Below the pieces are notes generated by a model. It ran no database searches. It worked only from the letters and a program-made list of their open reading frames with translations, and was not told the DNA's origin. From NCBI RefSeq assembly GCF_050313795.1, contig NZ_JBNPMC010000014.1, positions 13,013 through 77,012 of the forward strand: a stretch of DNA of 64,000 nucleotides, in the 5' to 3' direction. This DNA comes from CAMBRQ01 sp945870325 (GTDB taxonomy: Bacteria > Bacillota > Clostridia > Lachnospirales > Lachnospiraceae). The stretch's first letter is position 1, and every line of letters begins with the position of its first letter. Position numbers and translations under genes: made by a program. Shown here piece after piece: positions 16,215 through 26,079 of this stretch.

Positions 16215-17363
16215 CTACATCGCTTTATGATACAGCATCTCGATATCTTTTAATGTGGACTGTCTTGGATTCGCCGCAATATTACCGCTCTTCATGGCAT
16301 CTGCTGCCATCTGTGGAATCTTATCTTCCGTCACGCCGACTTCAGACAGCGTTTTCGGGATTCCCAGATCTGCATTCAGTTTCTTAATCTCTCTTACCAG
16401 CATCTCCGGCTTAAAATCTTTCACTGGCTCTTTATCTTCGCTGATATAGTTATAGATTTTCTCATAACGTCCGTGGTCTGCAAGTGCATTATATTCTACA
16501 ATTACCGGCAATAATATAGAATTTGCCACACCATGCTGTACACCGAAGAACGCACTGACCGGATGGGACATAGCATGCACATTACCAAGTCTTGCCCATG
16601 CAAATGCAATTCCCGCGAACATGCTTCCCGACATCATCGCACAGGCCGCCTCTTCATCCTTACGATTTGCTACAAAACGGCGGATATTTCCTCCAATCAG
16701 TTCCATCGCCTTCTCTGCCATAGCATCGGAAAATGGAGATGCACCCAGAGAAGTATATGCTTCCCATGCGTGAATCAACGCATCAATACCGCAAGATGCT
16801 GCAATTGAAGGCGGCACAGACATGATCATCTCCGGATCAAGTACCGCATACTTCGGCAGTAATTCATAACTGAAAACTGTTAATTTATAGTTTCTGGATG
16901 TGTCTGTGATTACGGAGAATGCCGTAACCTCGCTTCCGGTTCCAGCTGTTGTCGGAATCGCGATAATTGGCTCAATCGGTCCCGGTACCAGGTGTGCGCC
17001 TTCATATTCTACGATAGATCCGCCGTATCTTGCCAGTACGCCGACTGCTTTCGCCACATCCATAGGGCTTCCGCCACCCAGGGCTACGATGCTTGTCGCT
17101 CCGGATTCTTTGTACATCTTCGTTGCGGCATCTACCATATCCACCGTTGGGTTCGGCAAAATGTCAAGGAATGTACAAGTGTCAATTCCTGCTGCCTCTA
17201 CCACATCCTGAATCTTCTTAACCACGCCCAGTTTCTCCAATCCGTGGTCAGAGACAATCATCATCTTCTTAGATCCACATTTCTCCAGTAATTCCGGCAA
17301 TTTTTTCAAAGAACCCATTCCAAATACAATCTCCTGAGGTACTTTAAACATATAATCCTTCAT
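16215..17363 (-). CDS. Iron-containing alcohol dehydrogenase
   Basis: This 382-residue NAD(P)-dependent enzyme belongs to the group III (Fe-ADH) family, which reduces aldehydes or oxidises alcohols or polyols. It has the cofactor loop ALGGGSPMDVAKA (near residues 94-106), TTAGTGSEVT near residue 138, and metal ligands in CGIDALIHAWE (near 191), HAMSHPVSAFFGVQHG (near 264) and HGVANSILLP. Substrate cannot be told; butanol- or lactaldehyde-type dehydrogenases are possible. It is monocistronic: a 220-nt upstream gap holds the terminator of the preceding gene, and its own terminator follows. Confidence 0.92.
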   Translation of the reverse strand: MKDYMFKVPQEIVFGMGSLKKLPELLEKCGSKKMMIVSDHGLEKLGVVKKIQDVVEAAGIDTCTFLDILPNPTVDMVDAATKMYKESGATSIVALGGGSPMDVAKAVGVLARYGGSIVEYEGAHLVPGPIEPIIAIPTTAGTGSEVTAFSVITDTSRNYKLTVFSYELLPKYAVLDPEMIMSVPPSIAASCGIDALIHAWEAYTSLGASPFSDAMAEKAMELIGGNIRRFVANRKDEEAACAMMSGSMFAGIAFAWARLGNVHAMSHPVSAFFGVQHGVANSILLPVIVEYNALADHGRYEKIYNYISEDKEPVKDFKPEMLVREIKKLNADLGIPKTLSEVGVTEDKIPQMAADAMKSGNIAANPRQSTLKDIEMLYHKAM

Positions 17364-17514
17364 CTTACAATCTCTCCTTTTTATTCCAGACTAATCTGAC
17401 TGCATCCGAATTGTAATATTATCAGCCTGAAAGACCGGCTACTGGAAGTTCCCTTAGGATGTTCTGACAATCCACAACGCCTGTCACCGATAGTTTCTTT
17501 CGGATACATGTAAC

Positions 17515-17551
17515 GAAAAAGGGAGTCACACCTATCTTGTGTGACTCCCTT
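17515..17551 (-). terminator. Terminator of the multicopper oxidase gene
   Basis: On the minus strand a 13-bp perfect stem (AAGGGAGTCACAC with GTGTGACTCCCTT) with a 7-nt loop is followed by TTTTT. It lies 35 nt after the stop of the multicopper oxidase gene. The flanking sequence ACATGTAACGAAAAAG resembles that next to the aroC terminator at 52.7 kb. Confidence 0.88.
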
Positions 17552-17585
17552 GTCATTGACTATTATACTACTTTTTATTCTAGAT

Positions 17586-20500
17586 TCAAGCCCTTTTTCC
17601 ACAGATGCATTCAAAAGTTTTCCGACATGCATTCTTACACCTGCTGCCAATCCCATGCTTCATCACCCTGAAGATTCCCCACATACCGGATTCCACATCC
17701 CACTTCAGACTTCCGGAACGGTACAGGTAATCTCCCGGACATGAGGCACCTTCCTTCAGTTCCATATTGAAGACATTGCCAATGCTAATTGCCCCTTGCA
17801 TCGGCGTGATCTTAGAGCATAGATCTCCAGGCTGTTCTCTCCACTCATGGCCATGGATACAGAATCCTACATTTCTCGGCTTATCTGCCGGCATCATGGT
17901 ACGGAATATCACCCGGTCTCCGGCATATGCCTTGAATAAAGGCGTCGATGGATCGCCGTGTACTCTGCTGCTGAAGATTTTGGAGATTCTTGAATCCCTT
18001 TTAAGCCGATTGGCGAATCTTTCCGAACGATAATTATAGCCCTTCTCTCCCGTATCCTCTGCATCTACCGGTTCGCCATCATCTCCTGATGCGGTCTGGA
18101 TCAGCATATCCTCACGATCCAGCATACGGATACCATTCTGAATCATGACAACACACTCCCGGAACCTTTCTCTTCCTGGGGACACAATCACTGCCTGCTC
18201 ATCGAACACGGTTCTTGCCAGAGAAGTAGTTCGATACCAGACTGCCCCCGGCGGCTCGATCAGAACCGCTCCGAACAATCCATGATACCTATGATTCCTC
18301 ATATCGCCAAATGACTGAATGATACACGCACCATATTCTTGATCCGCATACCAGAGATATTTCTTGCTCTCCCCGACTCCTACCGTCTGCTCCCGGTTAT
18401 TATATCCCACATTGATTCCGGAATCGCACACAGGATCATACTGTAAAAACTGCGGATTCAACGATACACGCATAGAAGGCTTATGCCTATAGTCTAACGG
18501 AACTATAGGATAATCATAATATGGCACCGGATTTGCCGGGTCAAACAGATTGTGAAGCGTTACCTCAATCCAGTCTCCTGCATTGGCTCTTAGAATCAAC
18601 GGCTTTGGTTTTCGTTTTCCACATAATACCAGTTCCAGATCTTCCATTGGTACGAACAAGAGTCCATCCGGGTCATGATCCCCGTAGCCATTATATATGA
18701 TATCTTTCTGAATCGCCGCCACTTCATACCGTCGTATTACCGCATCTTTTCCCGGACACGGTGGCAGCGGAAGGATTCGGTCCTTTCCTTTACACAGAGG
18801 TTTCAGACAATCTTTTACATGGTCATAAGCCCGGATAATCCCCCATAATCCCAGCCATGCATCATCAATACCACCCGAATAGTACAGATAGTCACCTGGT
18901 CCATATGGTTTCGTAATTCGGATATTGAATGCCTCTGATATTCCGATAGACTGTGACGCCACATCCGGCGACAACACATCTTCAATCTCTTTCTTCCAGG
19001 ACATTCCGGTAATATTCAGCACATGCTGCTCTTCATGCGCCCCATCAAGGAGACGAATCAGCATCTCATCACCCGGATAGGTCTCAAGGATCGGAGTTGC
19101 CGGATCACCATGGACATGAGAACTGAATATATAGGCCGGATCTGCTACAGAACCTTCCTCTGGAAGTTCCCTCCGGATGCTTTGGCAACTAGGATCTCTA
19201 AGCCGCTCTCTCATGGGTTCTGAACGATAATTAATTCCCATGACTCCGGGATCATCATGAGACCCCGGAACCTCAGGAGGATTCAGCGGATTCCCATCCC
19301 GGTCAAAGAGCAAGGCAAAATCATGCAGGAATAAGGCAAACTCACGAAATGACGTCCCGTCACGCCTCTTTATGACCGCTTTCGTCCCATAACGCAGTTC
19401 TTTTCCTGTCCTGATATCGTGGAAGGTAGCACCCGCTTCCTCAATAATGAGTGCACCAAACACACCATGCTGCTGATGGGAATTCGCAAACAGATGGTCA
19501 TGGAAGAAGACCGTCTTTAGTTCTGTATTGGCATAGAAGCGTTCGATCAATGTCTCATACTTCCTTGCACCTGCAATGTTATTCCAGCCATTGGCTGCCC
19601 CATCTGATACGATGGTGTCGAATTTGACCAGGTGTATATGATATCCTACAATATCCGTTATGGTTTCCATCTGAAATGGGCTCTCCTCAAGAAATTCCGG
19701 AAGCAGGTTCGTCGTTCTCACTTCAATACAATCCCCTGCATTGGCACGAATAACAAGAGGTTCTGCCTGTATCTTCCCACACTCAATCTTTCGTATATAT
19801 GCTTCTAACCCCCCATGCTTTTCCAGTTCTTCTTTCATAACGAAGAATCTTCCCTGGGGATCATTCCAGCCATACCGATTATAGATTACCTTTGCCTGAA
19901 CCAGCGCAACCTCGAAAACTTTCACATTCTCTTCTGCTTTTTCACAGCAGCATTCCTCATCCGCGTCATCTTTTCTGGCATCTGTATGACAAGGACATGT
20001 ATCCGTATACAACGCTCCCGGCTCATAATCCTCTACGAAATTCGCCCGCTCCAGATCTGTCGGCTCTATCAGGTTCTCTCCATCTGCATCCAGTATTCCA
20101 AGCGGCGGCTGTAACGGACGTTCGCCATATTCTCCATTAATAAAATTCGGATAACCGGGATGCTTCTTATCTTTCTTTGGCGGTCTCTTTCTGTCTTTTA
20201 GCGGTATCAGCGGAGGAATGATTGTTCCATCAGGCAGCCTTCCGGTACCATCCTCCAGTTTGTCGTAGACTCTCCACAAGGTCCACATCCCTTCATGAAA
20301 ATGCGGATACAGATGACAGTGAAAGATCGCATCTCCAATCATCCCGTTCAAACTTCCCGCACCATGAAGAATCTCCAGCGTGTAGCATTCCTGAGGACTG
20401 ATTGAAATAGAATCAATAATCGTAGAATTCGAATTCTCTCCCTCTAACTTCCACTGGTGATTGTGCAGATGGAATACATGCGTCTCTTTTACTCCGCCAT

Positions 20501-21344
20501 GAACCAGGCGGATCTTCGCCGGGTCTCCCACGTACGCCTTCAGTATAGGCGGAGCAGGATCTCCGTATACCCAGGAACTCATAGAGATATCTTCTCCCGA
20601 GTCCGCATGATTGTTCGTCAGTGGTTCCCTGTTTCTCATCGGCTCTGAGCGATAACTGATTGCCGTCGTAGAGTCAGGTAGTCCTGTATGCGGATTGATC
20701 GGCTGTTCTCCGTTCTTATCCTTCATCTCCAGTTCATCGTGGAAGAATACGGCATATTCTCGGAAAGCAGGTCTGTGCGGATGATAGATATCTGCGAATA
20801 ACCCACTCTCTAATTCTTCTCCTGTCTCTGGATCCAGCCATCTGGACTCTGCTGCTTCCACGATAATCGCACCAAATAATCCGTGTACATTCGTTCCCTC
20901 TTCACTGCTTCTCATATCTCCCATATCGTGAAACAGATAGACACCTTCGCGCTCAGCGTACCACGTATAGGTAATCTGATGATTCGTTGTAGTATCTCTG
21001 TTAAAGCCTACACTGGAACCATCGGAAGTCTGTACATCATAAGCAAGCCCCTGCACATGGATTGAAAGTGTACGATTCAGGGAATGAGTGAATCTTATCA
21101 TCACTTTATCTCCAAGATTCGCCCGGATTACCAGTGGTCTTACTTCTTCATATGGCTGTGGTATCTCTTTTTCATAGTTTCTTATTGCCTCTTCACGTAT
21201 TCGGTCTGCATCCTTTTTTAATACATATAAGAGACCATTTGGGTCATGATCTCCATATTTGTTATATACAATTGGGATCTCAATTGCTTCTATCTCATAG
21301 TATCGAGCCTTCTCTAGTACCGGATATTCACATAATTCCCGCAT
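17586..21344 (-). CDS. Large six-cupredoxin multicopper oxidase (three tandem modules)
   Basis: This 1252-residue protein is three copies of a two-cupredoxin module, starting near residues 15, 474 and 870. Each has a lead like YNKYGDHDPNGLLYV, then PLVIRAN.GD, GLFGA and GDPA.PIL. Copper motifs are present only in part. Module 1's second domain has HVFHLHNH (289-296) and HCHLYPHFHEGM (342-353), holding the type 1 Cys343, His348 and Met353. Module 2's first domain has HIH (569-571) and HDH (615-617). The other domains have lost them. Together these make one full set of multicopper oxidase ligands in a permuted order, as in MnxG-type manganese oxidases (inference). A Cys-rich linker lies at 450-467. 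There is no signal peptide. The start overlaps the DUF2935 stop (TAATG). Confidence 0.88.
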   Translation of the reverse strand: MRELCEYPVLEKARYYEIEAIEIPIVYNKYGDHDPNGLLYVLKKDADRIREEAIRNYEKEIPQPYEEVRPLVIRANLGDKVMIRFTHSLNRTLSIHVQGLAYDVQTSDGSSVGFNRDTTTNHQITYTWYAEREGVYLFHDMGDMRSSEEGTNVHGLFGAIIVEAAESRWLDPETGEELESGLFADIYHPHRPAFREYAVFFHDELEMKDKNGEQPINPHTGLPDSTTAISYRSEPMRNREPLTNNHADSGEDISMSSWVYGDPAPPILKAYVGDPAKIRLVHGGVKETHVFHLHNHQWKLEGENSNSTIIDSISISPQECYTLEILHGAGSLNGMIGDAIFHCHLYPHFHEGMWTLWRVYDKLEDGTGRLPDGTIIPPLIPLKDRKRPPKKDKKHPGYPNFINGEYGERPLQPPLGILDADGENLIEPTDLERANFVEDYEPGALYTDTCPCHTDARKDDADEECCCEKAEENVKVFEVALVQAKVIYNRYGWNDPQGRFFVMKEELEKHGGLEAYIRKIECGKIQAEPLVIRANAGDCIEVRTTNLLPEFLEESPFQMETITDIVGYHIHLVKFDTIVSDGAANGWNNIAGARKYETLIERFYANTELKTVFFHDHLFANSHQQHGVFGALIIEEAGATFHDIRTGKELRYGTKAVIKRRDGTSFREFALFLHDFALLFDRDGNPLNPPEVPGSHDDPGVMGINYRSEPMRERLRDPSCQSIRRELPEEGSVADPAYIFSSHVHGDPATPILETYPGDEMLIRLLDGAHEEQHVLNITGMSWKKEIEDVLSPDVASQSIGISEAFNIRITKPYGPGDYLYYSGGIDDAWLGLWGIIRAYDHVKDCLKPLCKGKDRILPLPPCPGKDAVIRRYEVAAIQKDIIYNGYGDHDPDGLLFVPMEDLELVLCGKRKPKPLILRANAGDWIEVTLHNLFDPANPVPYYDYPIVPLDYRHKPSMRVSLNPQFLQYDPVCDSGINVGYNNREQTVGVGESKKYLWYADQEYGACIIQSFGDMRNHRYHGLFGAVLIEPPGAVWYRTTSLARTVFDEQAVIVSPGRERFRECVVMIQNGIRMLDREDMLIQTASGDDGEPVDAEDTGEKGYNYRSERFANRLKRDSRISKIFSSRVHGDPSTPLFKAYAGDRVIFRTMMPADKPRNVGFCIHGHEWREQPGDLCSKITPMQGAISIGNVFNMELKEGASCPGDYLYRSGSLKWDVESGMWGIFRVMKHGIGSRCKNACRKTFECICGKRA

Positions 21345-22252
21345 TAGCGTTTATGCTCCCCGCATTCTAAGATCCTGATATAATGGTTCGCTTCCCGCAG
21401 TACATGATCCGCAAGCAATGGCAATATGAGGGATGCAATCTCACATTCCAGAATTCCTTCTGCTCCTGCCGCTTTAAACTCCCGGTATCTTAATGTCTCA
21501 TCCAGAGATTTTCTCGTCACTTCGTCCATGGTCTTGCAATCCTGCTCCCTTGCCATCCCAAGTAATTTATCGTATTCCATTGCGAAATTATCCGCAGTTT
21601 CTATCAATTCTACCTCCGTAGGATCAAGAAGTCCACGAATAAATAAAGCATGCTCCATCATAATCTGATTCCAGAATTGTTCCTGAGACCTTAGTTTCTC
21701 GTATGATATCTTCTTATTCTTCAGTAATTCTGCAATGATGGAACGATACAATCTCGCCTCCCGAAGAATATGCTCAATTAACAATGGATAATTCGCCGTA
21801 AAAAGACGGCAACGATCCACTTCTCTTAAAATATTTTCCTTGAATCTGATAAGTTCATCCAGCATCCGGATCGCTCTTTGGTTCAACTGATTGATCCTGC
21901 GAACCGTCGTCGTATTCACATTCTTAACGCATCCTGACCGTAAGTTTTCTTCTGCCGCTGCAATTCTGCTGTTAATTGGAATCCCTGTCAACTGGCTGGT
22001 TCTCTTCTCAGCCGGGATTGTAAATTCCGTCACCAGTTCCTGGGACTTTAGAATCTCTTTACCAATCATGCTGTCACTGATTCTGACCGTCTGCAGGAGT
22101 AATTCTTCGAATTCCTGCCGAAGCCTATCAGCTCTCTGAATCCACGGTTTATCCTTACATGTGAAACCTGCCTCCAGGAACAATGCATGTTCTTTCATGA
22201 TTCTGGCAAAAAACAGATGTGTTTCTATTGACAGTGTTACATAATTCTCCAT
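21344..22252 (-). CDS. DUF2935 protein, ferritin-like helical bundle
   Basis: The 302-residue protein consists of two DUF2935 repeats, predicted helical bundles with His/Glu-rich helices. These include ETHLFFARIMKEHALFLEAGF near the start, EHILREARLYRSII (near residue 170), MMEHALFIRG (near 200) and DHVLREANHYIRIL near the C-terminus. The spacing of His and Glu suggests a ferritin-like metal site, though this is inference. I chose the start MENYVTLSIE at 22252: a longer frame to 22351 would run into spoIVA. The stop overlaps the multicopper oxidase start by one base, which implies coupled translation and a shared role, perhaps metal handling for the oxidase. Confidence 0.82.
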   Translation of the reverse strand: MENYVTLSIETHLFFARIMKEHALFLEAGFTCKDKPWIQRADRLRQEFEELLLQTVRISDSMIGKEILKSQELVTEFTIPAEKRTSQLTGIPINSRIAAAEENLRSGCVKNVNTTTVRRINQLNQRAIRMLDELIRFKENILREVDRCRLFTANYPLLIEHILREARLYRSIIAELLKNKKISYEKLRSQEQFWNQIMMEHALFIRGLLDPTEVELIETADNFAMEYDKLLGMAREQDCKTMDEVTRKSLDETLRYREFKAAGAEGILECEIASLILPLLADHVLREANHYIRILECGEHKR

Positions 22253-22313
22253 AGTCTTGAGTGTCCTTATATTCTTTATTTCTCTATAGTATATGCGAAA
22301 CAATGCAGATTCG

Positions 22314-23786
22314 TCAGATAATAATGCATACCAATCCGCCGTTACTGTCATTTACAATCTTCTGCATGGTATCCTGTAGTTTCTCCTGGCTTTCATCATT
22401 AATCATTGCCATCTTATTCTGCATACCATCCATCACCAGATCTTCAATGGATTTCCCGAAGATATTAGTTCCCCAGATGCCTTCTTCGCTTTCCTTTGCA
22501 TCCTTGATGTAACGAATCAGATCCTCTGCCTGCTGCTCATTGCCTACGATTGGCGCAATCTCCGTCTCAATATTTGCCCGGATCAGATGGATGGATGGTG
22601 CCTGCGAATGAATCTTAACTCCATATTTATTTCCCTGCTTAATGATCTCTGGCTCTTCCAACGTAATCTCATCCTTCGTCGGACTGACAACGCCATACCC
22701 TTTCATTCTTACAGCCGCAAATGCATCCCTTACTCCTTCATACTCTTCTTTGAGTTCAGATAGCTTCTTCATAGCGGCAACCAGTTCATACTGGCCGGCA
22801 ATATGAGTTCCCGTAAGTTCACTCAGCATCTCATAGTAGAACTTATCCGCAACACCGATCCTTACTTTCACACATCCTGTATCCATCTCGATATGATCTA
22901 CCTTCATTTCCTCAATATACTGGCTATCCGGCATCTCGATCCCCGCTGCGGCATCCTTAATCTCTCCAAAACGATTCAGAACATCTTTAATATGTACCAG
23001 CATATCCTGCTTGATCTTGTGATCCCGTGACAGCATCTCCACCCATTTCGGAATAAAGAACTGTACCTCTGACACTGGGAATTCATAGAGAACAGCCTCC
23101 ATAATCCGAGTAATATCTTCTTCTTTTAACTGCTCGCAATTCACTGGCATTGCCTGCACACCATACTGCTGTTCACACTCTTTGGCCATCTGTCTTGCCT
23201 CCTCGGAAAATGGCTTCTTGGAATTCACCAATACTACAAAAGGCTTGCCAATACTCTGAAGTTCCCGGATGGTTTTCTCTGTCCCCTCACGGTAATTCTC
23301 TTTTGGAATATCCGTAATACTTCCGTCCGTTGTAATAACCACCCCTATAGTTGCATGATCGTGAATCACCTTCCTGGTTCCGATACTTGCTGCCTTCGTA
23401 AATGGAATCTCATGATCGAACCAAGGTGTCTTCACCTGCCGTTCTTCATTCCCCTCCACATGTCCGGAAGCGCCGTCTACCATGTACCCCACACAATCGA
23501 TCAGCCTTACCTTCACCGCCACATCATCCGATAATTTGATCTCGGCGGCTTCTTTTGGCACGAATTTGGGTTCCGTAGTCATAATCGTGCGCCCGGACGC
23601 AGACTGAGGGAGTTCGTCTTTCGTTCTTGATTTGCCATGTTCATCCTCCATATGCGGCAGCACCAGCACATCCATGAAACGTTTGATGAAGGTTGATTTG
23701 CCTGTTCTTACCGGTCCCACGACTCCTATGTATATCTCACCGTTGGTTCTTGCCTGTATATCTCTGTATAAATGATAATTGTCCAT
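22314..23786 (-). CDS. spoIVA: Stage IV sporulation protein A
   Basis: SpoIVA is the mother-cell ATPase that polymerises around the forespore as the basement layer of the spore coat. The 490-residue protein has Walker A GPVRTGKSTFIKRF (near residues 24-37), LIDCVGYMVDGASGH near residue 95, and the conserved C-terminus NGGLVCIII. Length and ends match the family (492 in Bacillus). This is direct evidence for a spore former. The DUF2935 and multicopper oxidase genes follow on the same strand with only 61 nt between. Confidence 0.97.
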   Translation of the reverse strand: MDNYHLYRDIQARTNGEIYIGVVGPVRTGKSTFIKRFMDVLVLPHMEDEHGKSRTKDELPQSASGRTIMTTEPKFVPKEAAEIKLSDDVAVKVRLIDCVGYMVDGASGHVEGNEERQVKTPWFDHEIPFTKAASIGTRKVIHDHATIGVVITTDGSITDIPKENYREGTEKTIRELQSIGKPFVVLVNSKKPFSEEARQMAKECEQQYGVQAMPVNCEQLKEEDITRIMEAVLYEFPVSEVQFFIPKWVEMLSRDHKIKQDMLVHIKDVLNRFGEIKDAAAGIEMPDSQYIEEMKVDHIEMDTGCVKVRIGVADKFYYEMLSELTGTHIAGQYELVAAMKKLSELKEEYEGVRDAFAAVRMKGYGVVSPTKDEITLEEPEIIKQGNKYGVKIHSQAPSIHLIRANIETEIAPIVGNEQQAEDLIRYIKDAKESEEGIWGTNIFGKSIEDLVMDGMQNKMAMINDESQEKLQDTMQKIVNDSNGGLVCIII

Positions 23787-23984
23787 GCCCTATAGCCCCT
23801 TTTCGTTTATGCTGTTAGAATATATGCAGAGTGGGAAATATTTAGAATCTATATGAGGGAATATATTTCAAATTCGTTTTGCTATCATTCTTTATAGTTT
23901 TGTCTGTGGATTGCACAATTTAATAGATTTTGTTTGTGGTTCATGTTAAAATGTGTTCAAACAAATGACGAAAGGGGGAATACT

Positions 23985-24869
23985 ATGAATCTTTATCATT
24001 TAAGATACTTCGTAACATTGGCTCATTTAGAGCACTACACAAAAGCTGCTGAGATACTTGCCATCACCCAGCCCAGTCTAAGTCACGCCATTGCTTCCCT
24101 CGAAAAAGAACTGGGCATCAAACTCTTCGAGAAAGATGGCCGCAATGTCGTCCTAACCAAATGTGGACAGGCATTTTTAAAGGATGTAGAACAATCGCTT
24201 GATATGTTGGACTCCAGCATTAACAGAATACGGATGACCGCAAGCGGCGAAGGCCGTATAGATATCGCAATGCTTCGTACTCTCGACGTTGTTGTTCCGA
24301 ATTTTGTAAAAAATTTTCTAAATTCCAAACCACATAAGAACATTAACTTTTATTTTCACACTTCAACCGAACTGACTCCCGATATTATCCAAGGGCTGAA
24401 AGACCGCAAATATGATGTCGCCTTCTGCTCCAAGATGGAGAACGAACCACTCATCGACTTCGTTCCCATCACCCGCCAGGAACTAGTACTCATCGTTCCC
24501 AAAGGACATCCTCTGGAAAACAGAGATTCTATTGACTTAAAAGAGACACTGTCTTATCCTCAGATCGTTTTCTCGAAACAAAGCGGATTAAGACCGATCA
24601 TTGACAAACTCTTTGAAAAATGCGGCGGACAGCCTAAGATTGAATATTCTTTAGAAGAAGACCAAGCTGTTGCCGGACTCGTAAGCGCAGGCTTTGGAAT
24701 CGCTGTGATTCCAAAGATGCAGGTCTTGAACTACATGCCAGTGAAAATCATCAAGATTGAGAAGCCTACTTGGGAGAGAATCTTCTATATGGCAAGTTTA
24801 AAGAATGTATATCAAGCGCCAGTGATCAATGAGTTTAAGAATTTTGTGATTGAGAATGTGGATGTATAG
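23985..24869 (+). CDS. LysR family transcriptional regulator
   Basis: This 294-residue regulator has the N-terminal winged helix NLYHLRYFVTLAHLEHYTKAAE (split motif, residues 2-23) and ITQPSLSHAIASLEKELG near residue 27, then an effector-binding domain. I place the start at 23985, after GAAAGGGGGA, not at an upstream ATG 17 codons earlier. It is divergent from spoIVA with no adjacent target gene on its own strand, so the effector and regulon are unknown. A strong terminator follows. Confidence 0.93.
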   Translation: MNLYHLRYFVTLAHLEHYTKAAEILAITQPSLSHAIASLEKELGIKLFEKDGRNVVLTKCGQAFLKDVEQSLDMLDSSINRIRMTASGEGRIDIAMLRTLDVVVPNFVKNFLNSKPHKNINFYFHTSTELTPDIIQGLKDRKYDVAFCSKMENEPLIDFVPITRQELVLIVPKGHPLENRDSIDLKETLSYPQIVFSKQSGLRPIIDKLFEKCGGQPKIEYSLEEDQAVAGLVSAGFGIAVIPKMQVLNYMPVKIIKIEKPTWERIFYMASLKNVYQAPVINEFKNFVIENVDV

Positions 24870-24871
24870 GA

Positions 24872-24915
24872 AATACGTTGCATCAAAATAATCGCTCATT
24901 TTGATGCAACGTATT
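24872..24915 (+). terminator. Terminator of the LysR-type regulator gene
   Basis: A perfect 18-bp stem (AATACGTTGCATCAAAAT and its complement) with an 8-nt loop starts 3 nt after the lysR stop. It is followed by CTTTCC. It lies between this gene and convergent gpsA and could serve both. Confidence 0.8.
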
Positions 24916-24997
24916 CTTTCCAAAGGACTTCGATTGCAGACCACCCAAGGCTCACCCTCGTGCCGTCCACTCCACCAACAAATTACTCAAAAAAATT

Positions 24998-26011
24998 CTA
25001 CTCCTTCCAAGGCAATGCCGTATGCTCCGCCTTACTATCCCTCAGCATCAGTTCATTCACTGCCTCTCTCGGATCTTTTCCTTCGAACAGCACCTCATTC
25101 ACCTTTCCAATAATCGGTAATGACACTCCGTACTTCTCGCCTAATTTTACCGCAGCCTTGGTAGAGTATACGCCTTCTACCACCATCTTAACCTCATCCA
25201 TGGCTTCCTGCATACTCTTTCCCTGACCCATGAGATAACCTGCCTTACGGTTACGGCTATGAACACTGGCACACGTTACGATCAGATCTCCGATACCAGT
25301 AAGACCCGTGAAACTCTCAATTGCTCCGCCCATCTTAACACCGAGTCTTGCAATCTCTGCAATCCCTCTGGTGATCAGGGCTGCTTTCGTATTGTCGCCA
25401 TATCCCATTCCATCTGCGATTCCGGCTGCAAGCGCGATGACATTCTTAAGAGAACCGCCAAGTTCCATACCTAACATATCCGGGCTTGTATATACACGGA
25501 ATACTTCATTCATGAACATTTCCTGCAGATATTCTGCTGTCTGCTTAGTCTTTGCACCGATAACCACAATCGTAGGAAGGCCTCTTCCCACCTCTTCTGC
25601 ATGGCTTGGTCCTGAGAGGACTGCCACATCTGCCTGCGGGATCTCCTGCTCAATCTGCTGAGACAGAGTCATAAGCGTGCTTTCCTCAATACCTTTTGCC
25701 ACATCCACGATAATCTGTCCTTCTGCAATATATGGGCTCATATTACGTGCAGTGCTTCTTGTATATGGAGACGGTACCGCCAGAACGATAAAGTCTTTCT
25801 CCTGAACGGTACTCTCAATATCCGTTGTGAACACCATATCATCCGGAATCTTTACGCCTGGAAGTTTGCTCTCATGTTCTCTCTTTTCTGAGAGCATCTT
25901 CACTTCCTCCTCGCTGATAGACCAGACTGTCACCTGATGACCATTCTTGTGGAGTAGTAATGCCAGAGCGGTTCCCCAACTTCCTGCCCCCATAATTCCT
26001 ACATTTGCCAT
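24998..26011 (-). CDS. gpsA: NAD(P)-dependent glycerol-3-phosphate dehydrogenase
   Basis: GpsA reduces dihydroxyacetone phosphate to sn-glycerol 3-phosphate for phospholipid synthesis. The 337-residue protein has the nucleotide fold GIMGAGSWGTALALLL near residue 5, SGPSHAEEV near residue 140, and LGGSLKNVIALAAGI near residue 185, with the catalytic Lys. It follows plsY by 68 nt, so precursor synthesis and first acylation are encoded together. Confidence 0.97.
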   Translation of the reverse strand: MANVGIMGAGSWGTALALLLHKNGHQVTVWSISEEEVKMLSEKREHESKLPGVKIPDDMVFTTDIESTVQEKDFIVLAVPSPYTRSTARNMSPYIAEGQIIVDVAKGIEESTLMTLSQQIEQEIPQADVAVLSGPSHAEEVGRGLPTIVVIGAKTKQTAEYLQEMFMNEVFRVYTSPDMLGMELGGSLKNVIALAAGIADGMGYGDNTKAALITRGIAEIARLGVKMGGAIESFTGLTGIGDLIVTCASVHSRNRKAGYLMGQGKSMQEAMDEVKMVVEGVYSTKAAVKLGEKYGVSLPIIGKVNEVLFEGKDPREAVNELMLRDSKAEHTALPWKE

Positions 26012-26079
26012 ATTACTATGCTCCTTTCTTCATTCACGCTTTTTGCGTGTACTTTACTTAACCTGCAGATTACTGCCTG

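Noticed and set aside
17381..17656. 91-codon ORF on the minus strand
   Set aside because: It overlaps the end of the multicopper oxidase gene in another frame and runs through its terminator.
19815..20140. Plus-strand ORFs of 82-99 codons inside the multicopper oxidase gene
   Set aside because: They are frame shadows without ribosome sites; the minus-strand frame has clear cupredoxin repeats throughout.
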